In this document: piece by piece, positions 1 to 7,486 of the stretch
Position numbering within the stretch: the first letter of the stretch is position 1
Layout of the letters: each line of letters begins with the position of its first letter
Source: an uncultured Lachnospiraceae bacterium
GTDB taxonomy: Bacteria; Bacillota; Clostridia; Lachnospirales; Lachnospiraceae
Assembly (NCBI GenBank): GCA_945492935.1
Contig: CALYVE010000018.1
Location: forward strand, 1 to 12,415
Length of the DNA stretch: 12,415 nucleotides
Direction of reading: 5' to 3'
Notes under the pieces: generated by a model
What the model was told of the DNA's origin: nothing
Seen by the model: the letters and a program-made list of their open reading frames with translations, nothing else
Database searches by the model: none
Program-made: the position numbers and the translations under genes

Positions 1-38
1 GGGACTTTGGCGGCTTTGTATAGGTCTTAGACTTTAGT

Positions 39-566
39 TTAGGTTTTACGGTCTCGCACCGTGTTTGTAACCAGCATGACCTTACTTGCAACATCATTTC
101 TCTGATGTGCAACAAGCAGACTGTTCTTGTATGCAAACAGCCAATATGACATTACCGTACAGAACAAATTGAGCAGATACACAATATAAACACTAATATC
201 ATCCGGCACACTGCCTTTGATAATATATGGAATAAACGGCGTCAGAATCGTTCCGACTACAGCGATTACCAACCCGATGAAACGATAATACTTTCGATAT
301 AATTTTACAAGTGCACAGATTTCAGCCGTATTTCCATCGATAATCGGCTGATACATACTATAGACCATTGCAGATCCCACGCCAAGTTCTGCCAGATTGA
401 GCACGAATAAAACCGAGCCAAACAAACTGTTTAGTCCGAGATATTCCAAACTCATATAATACATAAATGCGGTTCTCATAAGGAATGGCATCAAAATCTG
501 GTAGCCTCGCAAGAGCATACCAAATACCATATTTCTCCCTGCATTATTCAATCGACTGTCTTGCAT
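39..566 (-). CDS. Wzx-type oligosaccharide flippase, N-terminal part only; frame broken near the window edge
   Basis: The 175 residues resemble the N-terminal third of MATE-like polysaccharide flippases (Wzx/RfbX group), which move lipid-linked sugar repeats across the membrane. Visible are hydrophobic helices near residues 14-37, 46-70, 93-116 and 124-148, and the family-like stretch MRTAFMYYMSLEYLGLNSLF (30-49). Family members usually run to about 450-500 residues. Here the frame stops after residue 175 (TAA at 39-41), just past NTVR, where the family would normally continue. The first ~55 bases of the window therefore look unrelated to the expected continuation. The break could be a real frameshift or rearrangement, or an assembly artefact at a contig end. 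The ATG is preceded by GGGAAGG at good spacing, and only 2 nt separate it from the transglutaminase stop, so it is probably the last gene of that operon. The substrate cannot be told from this fragment. Confidence 0.75.
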   Translation of the reverse strand: MQDSRLNNAGRNMVFGMLLRGYQILMPFLMRTAFMYYMSLEYLGLNSLFGSVLFVLNLAELGVGSAMVYSMYQPIIDGNTAEICALVKLYRKYYRFIGLVIAVVGTILTPFIPYIIKGSVPDDISVYIVYLLNLFCTVMSYWLFAYKNSLLVAHQRNDVASKVMLVTNTVRDRKT

Positions 567-568
567 AT

Positions 569-2899
569 TTATAGCCTTCCCATATCCTTTATTACTCTTT
601 GATAATCAGCATCCGAAATCTGACAATTTGAAAATCCTGCCTGTTCAAGCATTGCAATCATATATTCGATTTCATCACTGTTCAATGTTTCTTTTTGCTT
701 TTGTTCTCTCTTCGCCACAAGATATAAAAGCTGTTCTCTGTAATTCAAACACTTCAAAAACTCTTTGTCATATCTTGCCCGTTTTATTCGAAAACGACTG
801 TAGTACATAATCAGTCGGTCGTTCATTGACGCTCTCTTAAATCGAATCATAAATACAATTTGCGCTAATCCTATCTTACATAGAAACAGAAGAATTGCAA
901 CTACTAAAATAGCAAATAACGCAATTCCGATTTTTTTTATCAGGCTGTCCGACACCGATACAGAAATTCCGCCGCCGCTTCCATCCTCTTCATCATCATC
1001 CGAATCATTTGTAAAACGGTCGAACGCTGTCCAGAAATCTTCTGTTTCTTCAACCTCTCCGGCCGGGGTCACCTCTACCGGATGCCACCCCTTTTCTTTG
1101 GAATATATTTCGACCCATGCATGTGCATCTGCATCGGTTACATTGATTTCAACAAGCGCGGTTTCTCCCAACTTTGAATATCCATCATAATAATCCGAAT
1201 ATTCGGCATCCTCAACAAGTTCTCCCATTGTAATCTGGTTGTAATCAATCGCATACCCTTCCACATAGCGTGCCGGAATTCCGTAATAACGAAACAGCAA
1301 TGTCGCCGCCGAAGCATAATGTGCACAATAACCCTTGCGGTTTTCAGTGAGGAAATAATTAATGAAATCCGCTTTTCCCGGTGTTCTTCCCGGACGAATT
1401 GTATACGGAATATTCTCCTGAAAATATTCGTTGACAGAATCCAAAACCATCTGTTCCGAACGATCCTCCAGCTGCAATTCTTCCGCCAAGCCGGCAATTG
1501 CCTCTTTGTTTTCCTCCGGAATTTCCAGATCCTCCGGCCTAACGGAACCAACCTCACCATAATATTTCTCAAGCATTGCCGTTTTGTTTTCTTCTAATCT
1601 CGGATAATACGTAATTATATCATTTCCCATTTTATCCTTATCTATCGGCAGAGAATAATAATACGGCAAATAAGTATTCTCAAGGTTCGCACCGACATTC
1701 CGAATAGACATAACGGCCTTTGCACTGTTCGCATCCCCGTTTTCATAACTTTCCTGTAATGCATCTGCCTCCGGCGTCAAATCCCGATCTGCCCATTTTA
1801 GCTTGTACAGATTTGTCCACGTATTCTCATATGGATTGTATGTCTCACCAATAAATGCCCGAAGATATACACGTTCATAGTTATAAGGTGTCATTTGCAC
1901 AACAAGATCCGTCTGATGATCAAGATGAATGGAAGAAACGTCACCAAGTCTTCCGCCATTCATTCCGCCGACATCCTCGGATGAACGATAAAAGCCTTCG
2001 ATACCGTCAACAAGCAATGTGCCCACTGCCGCCATTGTAAGCTCTTTATATTTATTCATCTTATAACCACTATTAAAGGTTTCCTTCGGCCAGAATGCAT
2101 TTACAACAGCGACAACCGAAAACACAAGTGCTGCAACAAAAATACCGGCAGACAAAAGTGCCTTGATATCATATACATAAGCAAGCTCCTTGTTTTTGCC
2201 GCGACCACGTTCGGTGAACACGCGATTGTTCCGTTTTGTGGAAATCTGAGGACTGTAATGTCTGCTCGACTTATATACATAGGCCAATGCTACACCAATC
2301 AGTATCATTGTACTGTATAACAAACTCGGCTCCTCCGTCATATAAAGCGGAATAACATTCAAAAAGAGAACGGCAAAAACGGCCATGCCATACTGCATTC
2401 GACGGGAAATGTAAACATTTAAAAATACATCCATTACAATGCCGACAAAAAGTGCCACGCAGGTTACCGTTATGTATCGATCCGTGATAACCTCCGTATA
2501 TAATTTCTGTATGTCAACCTCAAAATATTCCGATGCATTTTGTACTGTAATATTGACAATTGCATAAAATCCACTGTTAATATAATACCTAAGAAGATAG
2601 ACAATCCCCGCAAACCCGACGAGCAAAACAAGATATCCTAGATTTTCCACGAGCAACCGATAGTATAAAAGCGCACATAGAAATGCCATAATCGAGATAA
2701 CGACATGACATAACAAAACATTGTACTTTATGTCCAGGGCAGACAAATAAAACCCGACACTTCCCATCGAAAGCAGGTAGACAATAAAGCCCTTTAATAA
2801 AATTGTAAGTAAACGGTTTTCTTCTCTTTTGTAGACACTCTCACTAAGAACAATGCCTTCACAAACTACCGTCTGTTTCTTTTCTTTCTTTGCTGCCAC
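569..2899 (-). CDS. Large membrane protein with extracytoplasmic transglutaminase-like domain (TgpA-like)
   Basis: This 776-residue protein has an N-terminal block of about seven membrane helices (roughly residues 31-54, 58-80, 88-105, 144-164, 170-186, 194-209, 248-269). A long outer region carries a transglutaminase-like core, followed by one more helix (about 654-678) and a charged cytoplasmic tail. The core shows GYCAHYA with candidate nucleophile Cys525, DAHAWVE with His593, and WHPVEVTP with Glu609 where the triad acid is expected. Bacterial proteins of this build occur beside MoxR and DUF58 genes. Their substrates are mostly unknown, and a role in envelope protein cross-linking or cleavage is inference. 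The start is GTG (2897-2899). It overlaps the TAG stop of the DUF58 gene by one base (TAGTG) and has AGGGAG upstream, which indicates translational coupling. An Asp/Glu-rich linker (634-638) precedes the last helix. The call is secure for the family, not for the reaction. Confidence 0.93.
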   Translation of the reverse strand: MAAKKEKKQTVVCEGIVLSESVYKREENRLLTILLKGFIVYLLSMGSVGFYLSALDIKYNVLLCHVVISIMAFLCALLYYRLLVENLGYLVLLVGFAGIVYLLRYYINSGFYAIVNITVQNASEYFEVDIQKLYTEVITDRYITVTCVALFVGIVMDVFLNVYISRRMQYGMAVFAVLFLNVIPLYMTEEPSLLYSTMILIGVALAYVYKSSRHYSPQISTKRNNRVFTERGRGKNKELAYVYDIKALLSAGIFVAALVFSVVAVVNAFWPKETFNSGYKMNKYKELTMAAVGTLLVDGIEGFYRSSEDVGGMNGGRLGDVSSIHLDHQTDLVVQMTPYNYERVYLRAFIGETYNPYENTWTNLYKLKWADRDLTPEADALQESYENGDANSAKAVMSIRNVGANLENTYLPYYYSLPIDKDKMGNDIITYYPRLEENKTAMLEKYYGEVGSVRPEDLEIPEENKEAIAGLAEELQLEDRSEQMVLDSVNEYFQENIPYTIRPGRTPGKADFINYFLTENRKGYCAHYASAATLLFRYYGIPARYVEGYAIDYNQITMGELVEDAEYSDYYDGYSKLGETALVEINVTDADAHAWVEIYSKEKGWHPVEVTPAGEVEETEDFWTAFDRFTNDSDDDEEDGSGGGISVSVSDSLIKKIGIALFAILVVAILLFLCKIGLAQIVFMIRFKRASMNDRLIMYYSRFRIKRARYDKEFLKCLNYREQLLYLVAKREQKQKETLNSDEIEYMIAMLEQAGFSNCQISDADYQRVIKDMGRL

Positions 2900-3936
2900 T
2901 AGCCATTCTCCCTAATCCGGATTATCACATCGTCCTGCCCCGGTGCAACATGCAGATAAGAGCGCACCTCAGGATACACCCCTGCCATATGTTCCGCAGC
3001 CTCGTTCGGATTGCTGTATGGCTGCTCATAGAACATCTGAATAAACGCCCGGTCCACATCCTCGGCATAATCAATACGAATATCATCATACTCGTATCGT
3101 TTTGCGCTCCAATACACAAGGCGCACGGTTGTTTTATCTTCGATAAACGTATGAATGATTGTATATGCAGATGCCAGAACCATATCCAGCATTTGCAAAC
3201 TGCCGGACCAAAGCTCCGGTACAATAACAAGCTGCTTGTCTGACATCGATACGCGGTCCTTCACCATCAAAATATCCCGCTTCGCCGACAGCTTCCAATG
3301 AATACTCATCAGTCTGTCACCGGGAATATACTCACGTATTTCCTGAACATCCGAAAAATCATTTCCACGTTTTGTACTCTCTTCACTCTCGAGCATTCCT
3401 TGCTCCACTGCCGAGGCATCATACTGAAACGTTCCCCGTCGGTACGGAACAACCGGCATTTCGGCTGCAACAAAAACTTTTTTGCCAAAATACCAGAATC
3501 CCATCAGGTCTTTTATTTTGACTTTTGCAACACATACCTTGACAATACCCGGAAAGGATGGTGTCACCGGAATTTCAAATGTATAGCCTTTAAGCATTCG
3601 AACGGGAACAGAAACAACCTTCGAGCCTTTTGTGTTTAGAAATGTGTTCTCAAACTCGATATACAGCTTTGTATCCAGCGATATAAAAAAACTCGGATTT
3701 TTTACACGAATCTGAAAATAGACATCCTCATGTTGTTTTGCACAGTTTTCTCCGAGTACCGTAATCTCCACGGAAAGCTTCCGTTTCAATAATGCCGCAC
3801 ATAAAATTGAAATAACAGGTGCCATGATCATTAAAACAAAAAACGTGAAATAAAAATGGCTATGCAAAAAAAGGAACATAAGTCCATTTATTCCAAGAAA
3901 AAATCCATATATAATTATACGAACAATTGTCTCCAT
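2899..3936 (-). CDS. DUF58 domain protein
   Basis: The protein has 345 residues: two N-terminal membrane helices (about 5-26 and 28-50), a beta-rich region (about 52-160), and then the DUF58 hallmark. The hallmark is seen as DFSDVQEIREYIPGDR (193-208) followed by IHWKLSAKRDILMVKD (212-227), which belong to a von Willebrand A-like fold. DUF58 proteins are typically encoded next to MoxR ATPases and often to membrane transglutaminases, exactly as here. They are thought to be partners or substrates of the ATPase, but no enzymatic role is established. The ATG at 3934-3936 has a purine-rich GAGGAAAAAGGG upstream. Its stop overlaps the GTG of the downstream transglutaminase by one base, so the two products are probably made in fixed ratio. 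The 84-nt gap to the MoxR stop is the second-longest inside the operon and shows no terminator. Confidence 0.93.
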   Translation of the reverse strand: METIVRIIIYGFFLGINGLMFLFLHSHFYFTFFVLMIMAPVISILCAALLKRKLSVEITVLGENCAKQHEDVYFQIRVKNPSFFISLDTKLYIEFENTFLNTKGSKVVSVPVRMLKGYTFEIPVTPSFPGIVKVCVAKVKIKDLMGFWYFGKKVFVAAEMPVVPYRRGTFQYDASAVEQGMLESEESTKRGNDFSDVQEIREYIPGDRLMSIHWKLSAKRDILMVKDRVSMSDKQLVIVPELWSGSLQMLDMVLASAYTIIHTFIEDKTTVRLVYWSAKRYEYDDIRIDYAEDVDRAFIQMFYEQPYSNPNEAAEHMAGVYPEVRSYLHVAPGQDDVIIRIRENG

Positions 3937-4020
3937 AGCCCTTTTTCCTCAACTACGTTAATTTACTGTGCCCTTGCCGCGCAAAGCTTTACACGCTCTG
4001 CAGGCCAAAATAATCACACC

Positions 4021-4950
4021 TTACATACGTGGCGGAACAACCGCCTGCAGCAACATATTCATTGCCTGTCTCACCGTAAGCCCCTGTGCCTTGCCGCGTG
4101 CCGATAATTTCACTCTGTGTCCAAGTGTGTCAGCGACAATCTTCTGAACATCCTCAGCCGTTACATAATCTCTTCCGTCTATGACAGCCATCGCTTTCGC
4201 CATGCGAAGCATTGCAATCATACCACGAGGACTTGCACCCATCGAAAAAATGTCAAGCTGTCTTGTCGCCTCGACAAGCGAAACAATATATTCATAGATT
4301 TCATCTCTTACATACATTTCATTCACATATGCACGAAGCTTAACGAGATCATCAACCGAAATAATTCCCTGAACCTTCGAAACAGGCTTTGAAGCATTTC
4401 CCTTTAAAATCGCTACCGCATCCTGATGGCTCGGGTATCCCATTGAAAGACAAACCATAAATCGGTCAAGCTGCGATTCGGGAAGCATTTGCGTACCGGA
4501 AGAGCCGTAAGGATTTTCTGTTGCAATAACAATAAACGGGTCCGGAAGTGCTCGTGTCACCCCATCAACCGTAGCCGTTCCCTCTTCCATTACCTCAAGA
4601 AGGGCAGACTGCGTTTTGGGCGATGTTCGGTTGATCTCATCTGCAAGAAAAAGATTGCAAAAGACAGCGCCCTCGCGATACTCGAATTCCTTTGTTCCTG
4701 CATTATACATAGAAAAGCCTAAAATATCACTCGGCAAAACATCCGGTGTGAACTGTACACGTTTATAGTCGAGGGACATACTATTTGCAAAGGTCATTGC
4801 AAGCGTTGTTTTTCCTACACCGGGAATATCTTCCATCAAAACATGTCCGCCCGCAAGCATTGCCGCAAGCACCTTCTCGATTACATCTGCCTTACCTTGA
4901 ATTACTTTTCCGACTTCCTCTTTAATTGCCAATAAGTTTTTATAATCCAT
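4021..4950 (-). CDS. MoxR-family AAA+ ATPase
   Basis: The 309 residues match the usual length for this family. Walker A is GVGKTT (44-49), Walker B is FLADEINR (101-108) with the catalytic D104-E105, sensor 1 is ATENP (143-147), the LDRF arginine-finger motif is at 161-164, and a C-terminal lid begins near SPRG (240-243). MoxR ATPases are cytoplasmic chaperone-like machines that often act on or with a von Willebrand A partner, which here is the adjacent DUF58 protein. Inference: ATP-driven assembly or activation of the envelope complex formed with DUF58 and the transglutaminase. The ATG is preceded by AAAGGAG at about 5 nt. It follows the sigma-factor fusion after a 50-nt gap without an evident terminator, so the sigma gene is probably the first cistron of the same transcript. 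Confidence 0.96.
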   Translation of the reverse strand: MDYKNLLAIKEEVGKVIQGKADVIEKVLAAMLAGGHVLMEDIPGVGKTTLAMTFANSMSLDYKRVQFTPDVLPSDILGFSMYNAGTKEFEYREGAVFCNLFLADEINRTSPKTQSALLEVMEEGTATVDGVTRALPDPFIVIATENPYGSSGTQMLPESQLDRFMVCLSMGYPSHQDAVAILKGNASKPVSKVQGIISVDDLVKLRAYVNEMYVRDEIYEYIVSLVEATRQLDIFSMGASPRGMIAMLRMAKAMAVIDGRDYVTAEDVQKIVADTLGHRVKLSARGKAQGLTVRQAMNMLLQAVVPPRM

Positions 4951-5000
4951 TTCGGCTCCTTTCTATTGCGTTTTTTTCATCATCGAATTGATCTTCCTCA

Positions 5001-7337
5001 TCACGTTTCCCCGGAAAAAGGAATCAGTCCCTCGTCCGTTACCTGATAGTATGCATATTCTCCGCTATTGTAATCATAGCAATAAGCGATATCCCCGGAC
5101 ATGCTGCAAACAACCAATTCGTTTGCCTTCTGATTCGCCACTTCGACTTCGCCCTCATCCGTCACCAAAAATACTTTTGTACCATCCCATTCCTCGTTAA
5201 CCGGATTGCCATGCACGAAAAAGGTTTGTCCGTTTGCATTTTTTACACAAAAATTACTATTTTCAGGGTAAAGATTTCTGTATGAGCCATCTTCCCCTAA
5301 AATTTCATATTTTCCATCGTTATTCCAATCAATTTTATATGCGGACGGAAATATTTGGATTCCAATTTCGGCTGTAATATCACTTGCCATTGCCCCCTTC
5401 GGAAGATACTTCTCCTCAAAAGAAGTTATATCCTGATACGGAATCATCAGTGTCCAACATCCGACATGGATCGGAAGTCCACGCGGAATATAGATTGCTA
5501 TTCCCTCCGCTGTCAAAAACCATTTTTGCCCCCATTCTTTCCAATCCTCATTTAGACTTGTCATCATTTCTTCAGGGCTTTCGTGTGGATATTCACCATA
5601 TAATTCGTCGATTTCAATATAGGCATCATCAAGTCCATTTTTTATACATGACTGCAATTCCGTCACGTCGCACAAATCCTCTAACGTAAGTATCTCACCT
5701 GTCTTCGCATCAATCGTTGCAAACGGATCCCAATATGTCGCGTCAGTATAAGTATTCCATCGTTCATCCACAATGCATGAAAAAATAGCATCATCCGCTC
5801 TGGAGACCTTAAACTGCACACAATACTTTGCATCTTCGCCAAACATGCTCTGCGCCAATTCGTTTTTCTCATCGCGTTTTGCCTCAACCTCGGATTTGTA
5901 TCGTTTCATTTCCGATTCAAGAGTATTCGCAAGCAATTTATATCTCTCACTCTCGATTGTGAGTTCCGCAAAACAATCACCGGCATCATATGGCGTTATG
6001 TTTTCATAATAATCATATTTTACACGGTACAATCGACTCTGCTCTGTCTCCTCAGCAACCGTGTTATCATCAGGCCAATTGTCATCAAACGGATTTTCAG
6101 CAATTGTTTCCTCTGTGACTTTTGGCTCTTTTTTGTCCTTCATTAAATTGTGCCGAATTACGAGTCCTCCGCTCGTTAGGACCGCCACTCCCGCAATTGC
6201 AAGCGCGACTTTTGCACCGACCGTAGATAATATTCCGGTCGTAACGCCGCCACCTGTGGCCGCACCTGTAGCTGCACCTGCTGCCGCGCCATTTGTTATC
6301 GTTCCGGTTGTTACTGCTGCACCTGCATCCGCTCCGATTGGCACCACCTTTGCACCTGTGCCGACAGCGTTTGTGACTGCACTCGCTTGTACACCTGTTT
6401 GCGCACCTGTTTGTACACCTGTTTGTACACCCGGAACTGCACCCATAACAGACTGTCCAATTGTACCGGCAGCGCCACCCATTGCTGTACCACCAATGGT
6501 AGTACCTGCTATACTGTTTAATCCGGTCCCTGAAATTGCACTGTTTACCGTGATACTTCCTGTTGCCTTCGTTGCGCCGGTCAGAACAACGCCTGATGTG
6601 AGCACACCCGGCATACCAAGAATTACCCCTGCGATCGCATTCTTAATCAAATCATGTATGCGACGCGGCACCATTATCTTCTCGACATCCTGCTTAAACA
6701 ACGTAACAAGCCAAGGGGACAATTCACTCATGCCGGTCGATTTTTCTTTTTCTGTCGCTAATAATGCTTTGCAAAGCTTTGTCTTTGCACTGTTTAAATT
6801 CCGGACAATCGACTGGCTCGGAACGCCAATCGACTGTGATAGCTCCTCAATCGCTATGCCGTTGTAATAATGTGACACAATACAAAACTTTTCCATGCTT
6901 GTAAACTGCTGTTCCATAATCATGCGCACACTGTTTTGCACAGCGACATCATGTTCCACTGTATTGGGAAGGATATACTCTCCCACCTGCTGCTCAGCCA
7001 TGCCATACGGAATGTCATACCAATATGGATTTGGCTGATTTGCATTCAAAAAAACGAAGCAGTTTCGTGTTGCCACTTTACTTAACCATGCAACAAAGTT
7101 CTCCGGTCTGTCTAACTCGCCTAACGTTCTCCCTATCTCCATATAGGTTGCCTTCATAATATCTTCGATCATTGCCTGAGCATTTACACAGCCTCCGACT
7201 ATTTTCAAAAGGCTTGCATATATGGACTTTTCCGTCTCATCATAAATGATTTGAAACGCCTGATTATCCCCCGCCTGGTATGCAATTACCGCCTGAATTA
7301 ACGGAAGTGTTGCCCCACAATTCTCACAATTTTTCAT
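5001..7337 (-). CDS. Membrane-anchored sigma-70 (ECF-type) factor fused to an RsiV/DUF3298-like domain
   Basis: This 778-residue fusion has four parts. (1) It starts with a lone CxxC (C4, C7). Sigma region 2 follows (about 15-97, with MIEDIMKATYMEI and FVAWLSKVATRNC), then region 4 (about 133-193) with the helix-turn-helix IEELSQSIGVPSQSIVRNLN. (2) A low-complexity Gly/Ala/Thr/Val linker spans about 225-372 and includes GVQT/GAQT tandem repeats at 303-317. (3) A hydrophobic segment at about 375-395 is followed by a basic/acidic stretch. (4) A hydrophilic domain spans about 435-640 and resembles DUF4163/DUF3298. It carries FATIDAKTGEILTLEDL and, further on, WFLTAEGIAIYIPRG plus a MIPYQDI end. 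A ~130-residue tail follows. ECF factors are normally ~180 residues and soluble. In Bacillus subtilis the DUF3298 domain belongs to the separate anti-sigma RsiV, which senses lysozyme. Joining both suggests a membrane-held sigma released by proteolysis (inference). The ATG has AGGAGAGG upstream and a good promoter at 7402-7430. It heads the MoxR-DUF58-transglutaminase train. Confidence 0.9.
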   Translation of the reverse strand: MKNCENCGATLPLIQAVIAYQAGDNQAFQIIYDETEKSIYASLLKIVGGCVNAQAMIEDIMKATYMEIGRTLGELDRPENFVAWLSKVATRNCFVFLNANQPNPYWYDIPYGMAEQQVGEYILPNTVEHDVAVQNSVRMIMEQQFTSMEKFCIVSHYYNGIAIEELSQSIGVPSQSIVRNLNSAKTKLCKALLATEKEKSTGMSELSPWLVTLFKQDVEKIMVPRRIHDLIKNAIAGVILGMPGVLTSGVVLTGATKATGSITVNSAISGTGLNSIAGTTIGGTAMGGAAGTIGQSVMGAVPGVQTGVQTGAQTGVQASAVTNAVGTGAKVVPIGADAGAAVTTGTITNGAAAGAATGAATGGGVTTGILSTVGAKVALAIAGVAVLTSGGLVIRHNLMKDKKEPKVTEETIAENPFDDNWPDDNTVAEETEQSRLYRVKYDYYENITPYDAGDCFAELTIESERYKLLANTLESEMKRYKSEVEAKRDEKNELAQSMFGEDAKYCVQFKVSRADDAIFSCIVDERWNTYTDATYWDPFATIDAKTGEILTLEDLCDVTELQSCIKNGLDDAYIEIDELYGEYPHESPEEMMTSLNEDWKEWGQKWFLTAEGIAIYIPRGLPIHVGCWTLMIPYQDITSFEEKYLPKGAMASDITAEIGIQIFPSAYKIDWNNDGKYEILGEDGSYRNLYPENSNFCVKNANGQTFFVHGNPVNEEWDGTKVFLVTDEGEVEVANQKANELVVCSMSGDIAYCYDYNSGEYAYYQVTDEGLIPFSGET
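6386..6433 (-). repeat. 12-bp tandem repeat inside the sigma-fusion linker
   Basis: Four consecutive 12-bp units of the form TTTGTACACCTG (+ strand) occur at 6386-6397, 6398-6409, 6410-6421 and 6422-6433, with one to two substitutions in the imperfect copies. Read on the - strand they encode the tetrapeptide series GVQT-GVQT-GAQT-GVQ at residues 303-317. Because the unit is a multiple of three, copy-number change by slippage would lengthen or shorten the linker without breaking the frame. Confidence 0.9.
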
Positions 7338-7401
7338 ACTTGTACCTCTCCTATTTTCCGCTCTGCCGGAACCTGCAATTCGACCCAGTATATCACTTTA
7401 T

Positions 7402-7430
7402 AGAATATCATTTTTTCTGCCACATATCAA
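7402..7430 (-). promoter_or_regulatory. Promoter for the sigma-fusion operon
   Basis: Reading leftward, a -35 box TTGATA (7425-7430) is separated by 17 bp from TATTCT (7402-7407). The -10 box is preceded by TGA, giving an extended -10 (TGnTATTCT). This fits a housekeeping sigma-A promoter and predicts a start near 7395, giving a leader of about 57 nt before the ATG. A second -10-like TATACT (7388-7393) lacks a matching -35. I see no convincing ECF-type promoter here, so the sequence does not prove autoregulation by the encoded sigma factor. Confidence 0.65.
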
Positions 7431-7459
7431 GAAATACAGCATAGGGGTTTCTGTCAAGT

Positions 7460-7475
7460 AATCGTTAGCACGATT
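7460..7475. promoter_or_regulatory. Palindrome upstream of the sigma promoter, possible operator
   Basis: AATCGT (7460-7465) and ACGATT (7470-7475) form a perfect 6-bp inverted repeat around a 4-bp centre (TAGC). It lies 30 bp upstream of the TTGATA -35 box of the sigma gene and just outside the fold-back element that starts at about 7487. The position suits an activator or repressor site for the leftward promoter. A palindrome this short can also occur by chance, and the binding protein is unknown. Confidence 0.35.
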
Positions 7476-7486
7476 CTTACCCGGAC

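Noticed and set aside
1138..1572. 144-codon frame on the - strand overlapping the transglutaminase core
   Set aside because: It is a shifted frame of the real gene, rich in Arg, Ile and Met with no recognisable motif. The true frame carries the Cys-His pair.
6061..6867. 268-codon open frame on the + strand, opposite the sigma-fusion linker
   Set aside because: It is antisense to the Gly/Ala/Thr-rich linker and encodes mainly Pro, Ala, Val and Thr, as expected for the complement of such codons. There is no family likeness, and the opposite strand has clear sigma and DUF3298-like domains.
7447..7451. GAAAC on the - strand upstream of the sigma gene as a possible ECF -35 element (autoregulation)
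   Set aside because: No matching ECF -10 motif such as CGTC is found 15-18 bp downstream, while a good sigma-A promoter lies closer to the gene.
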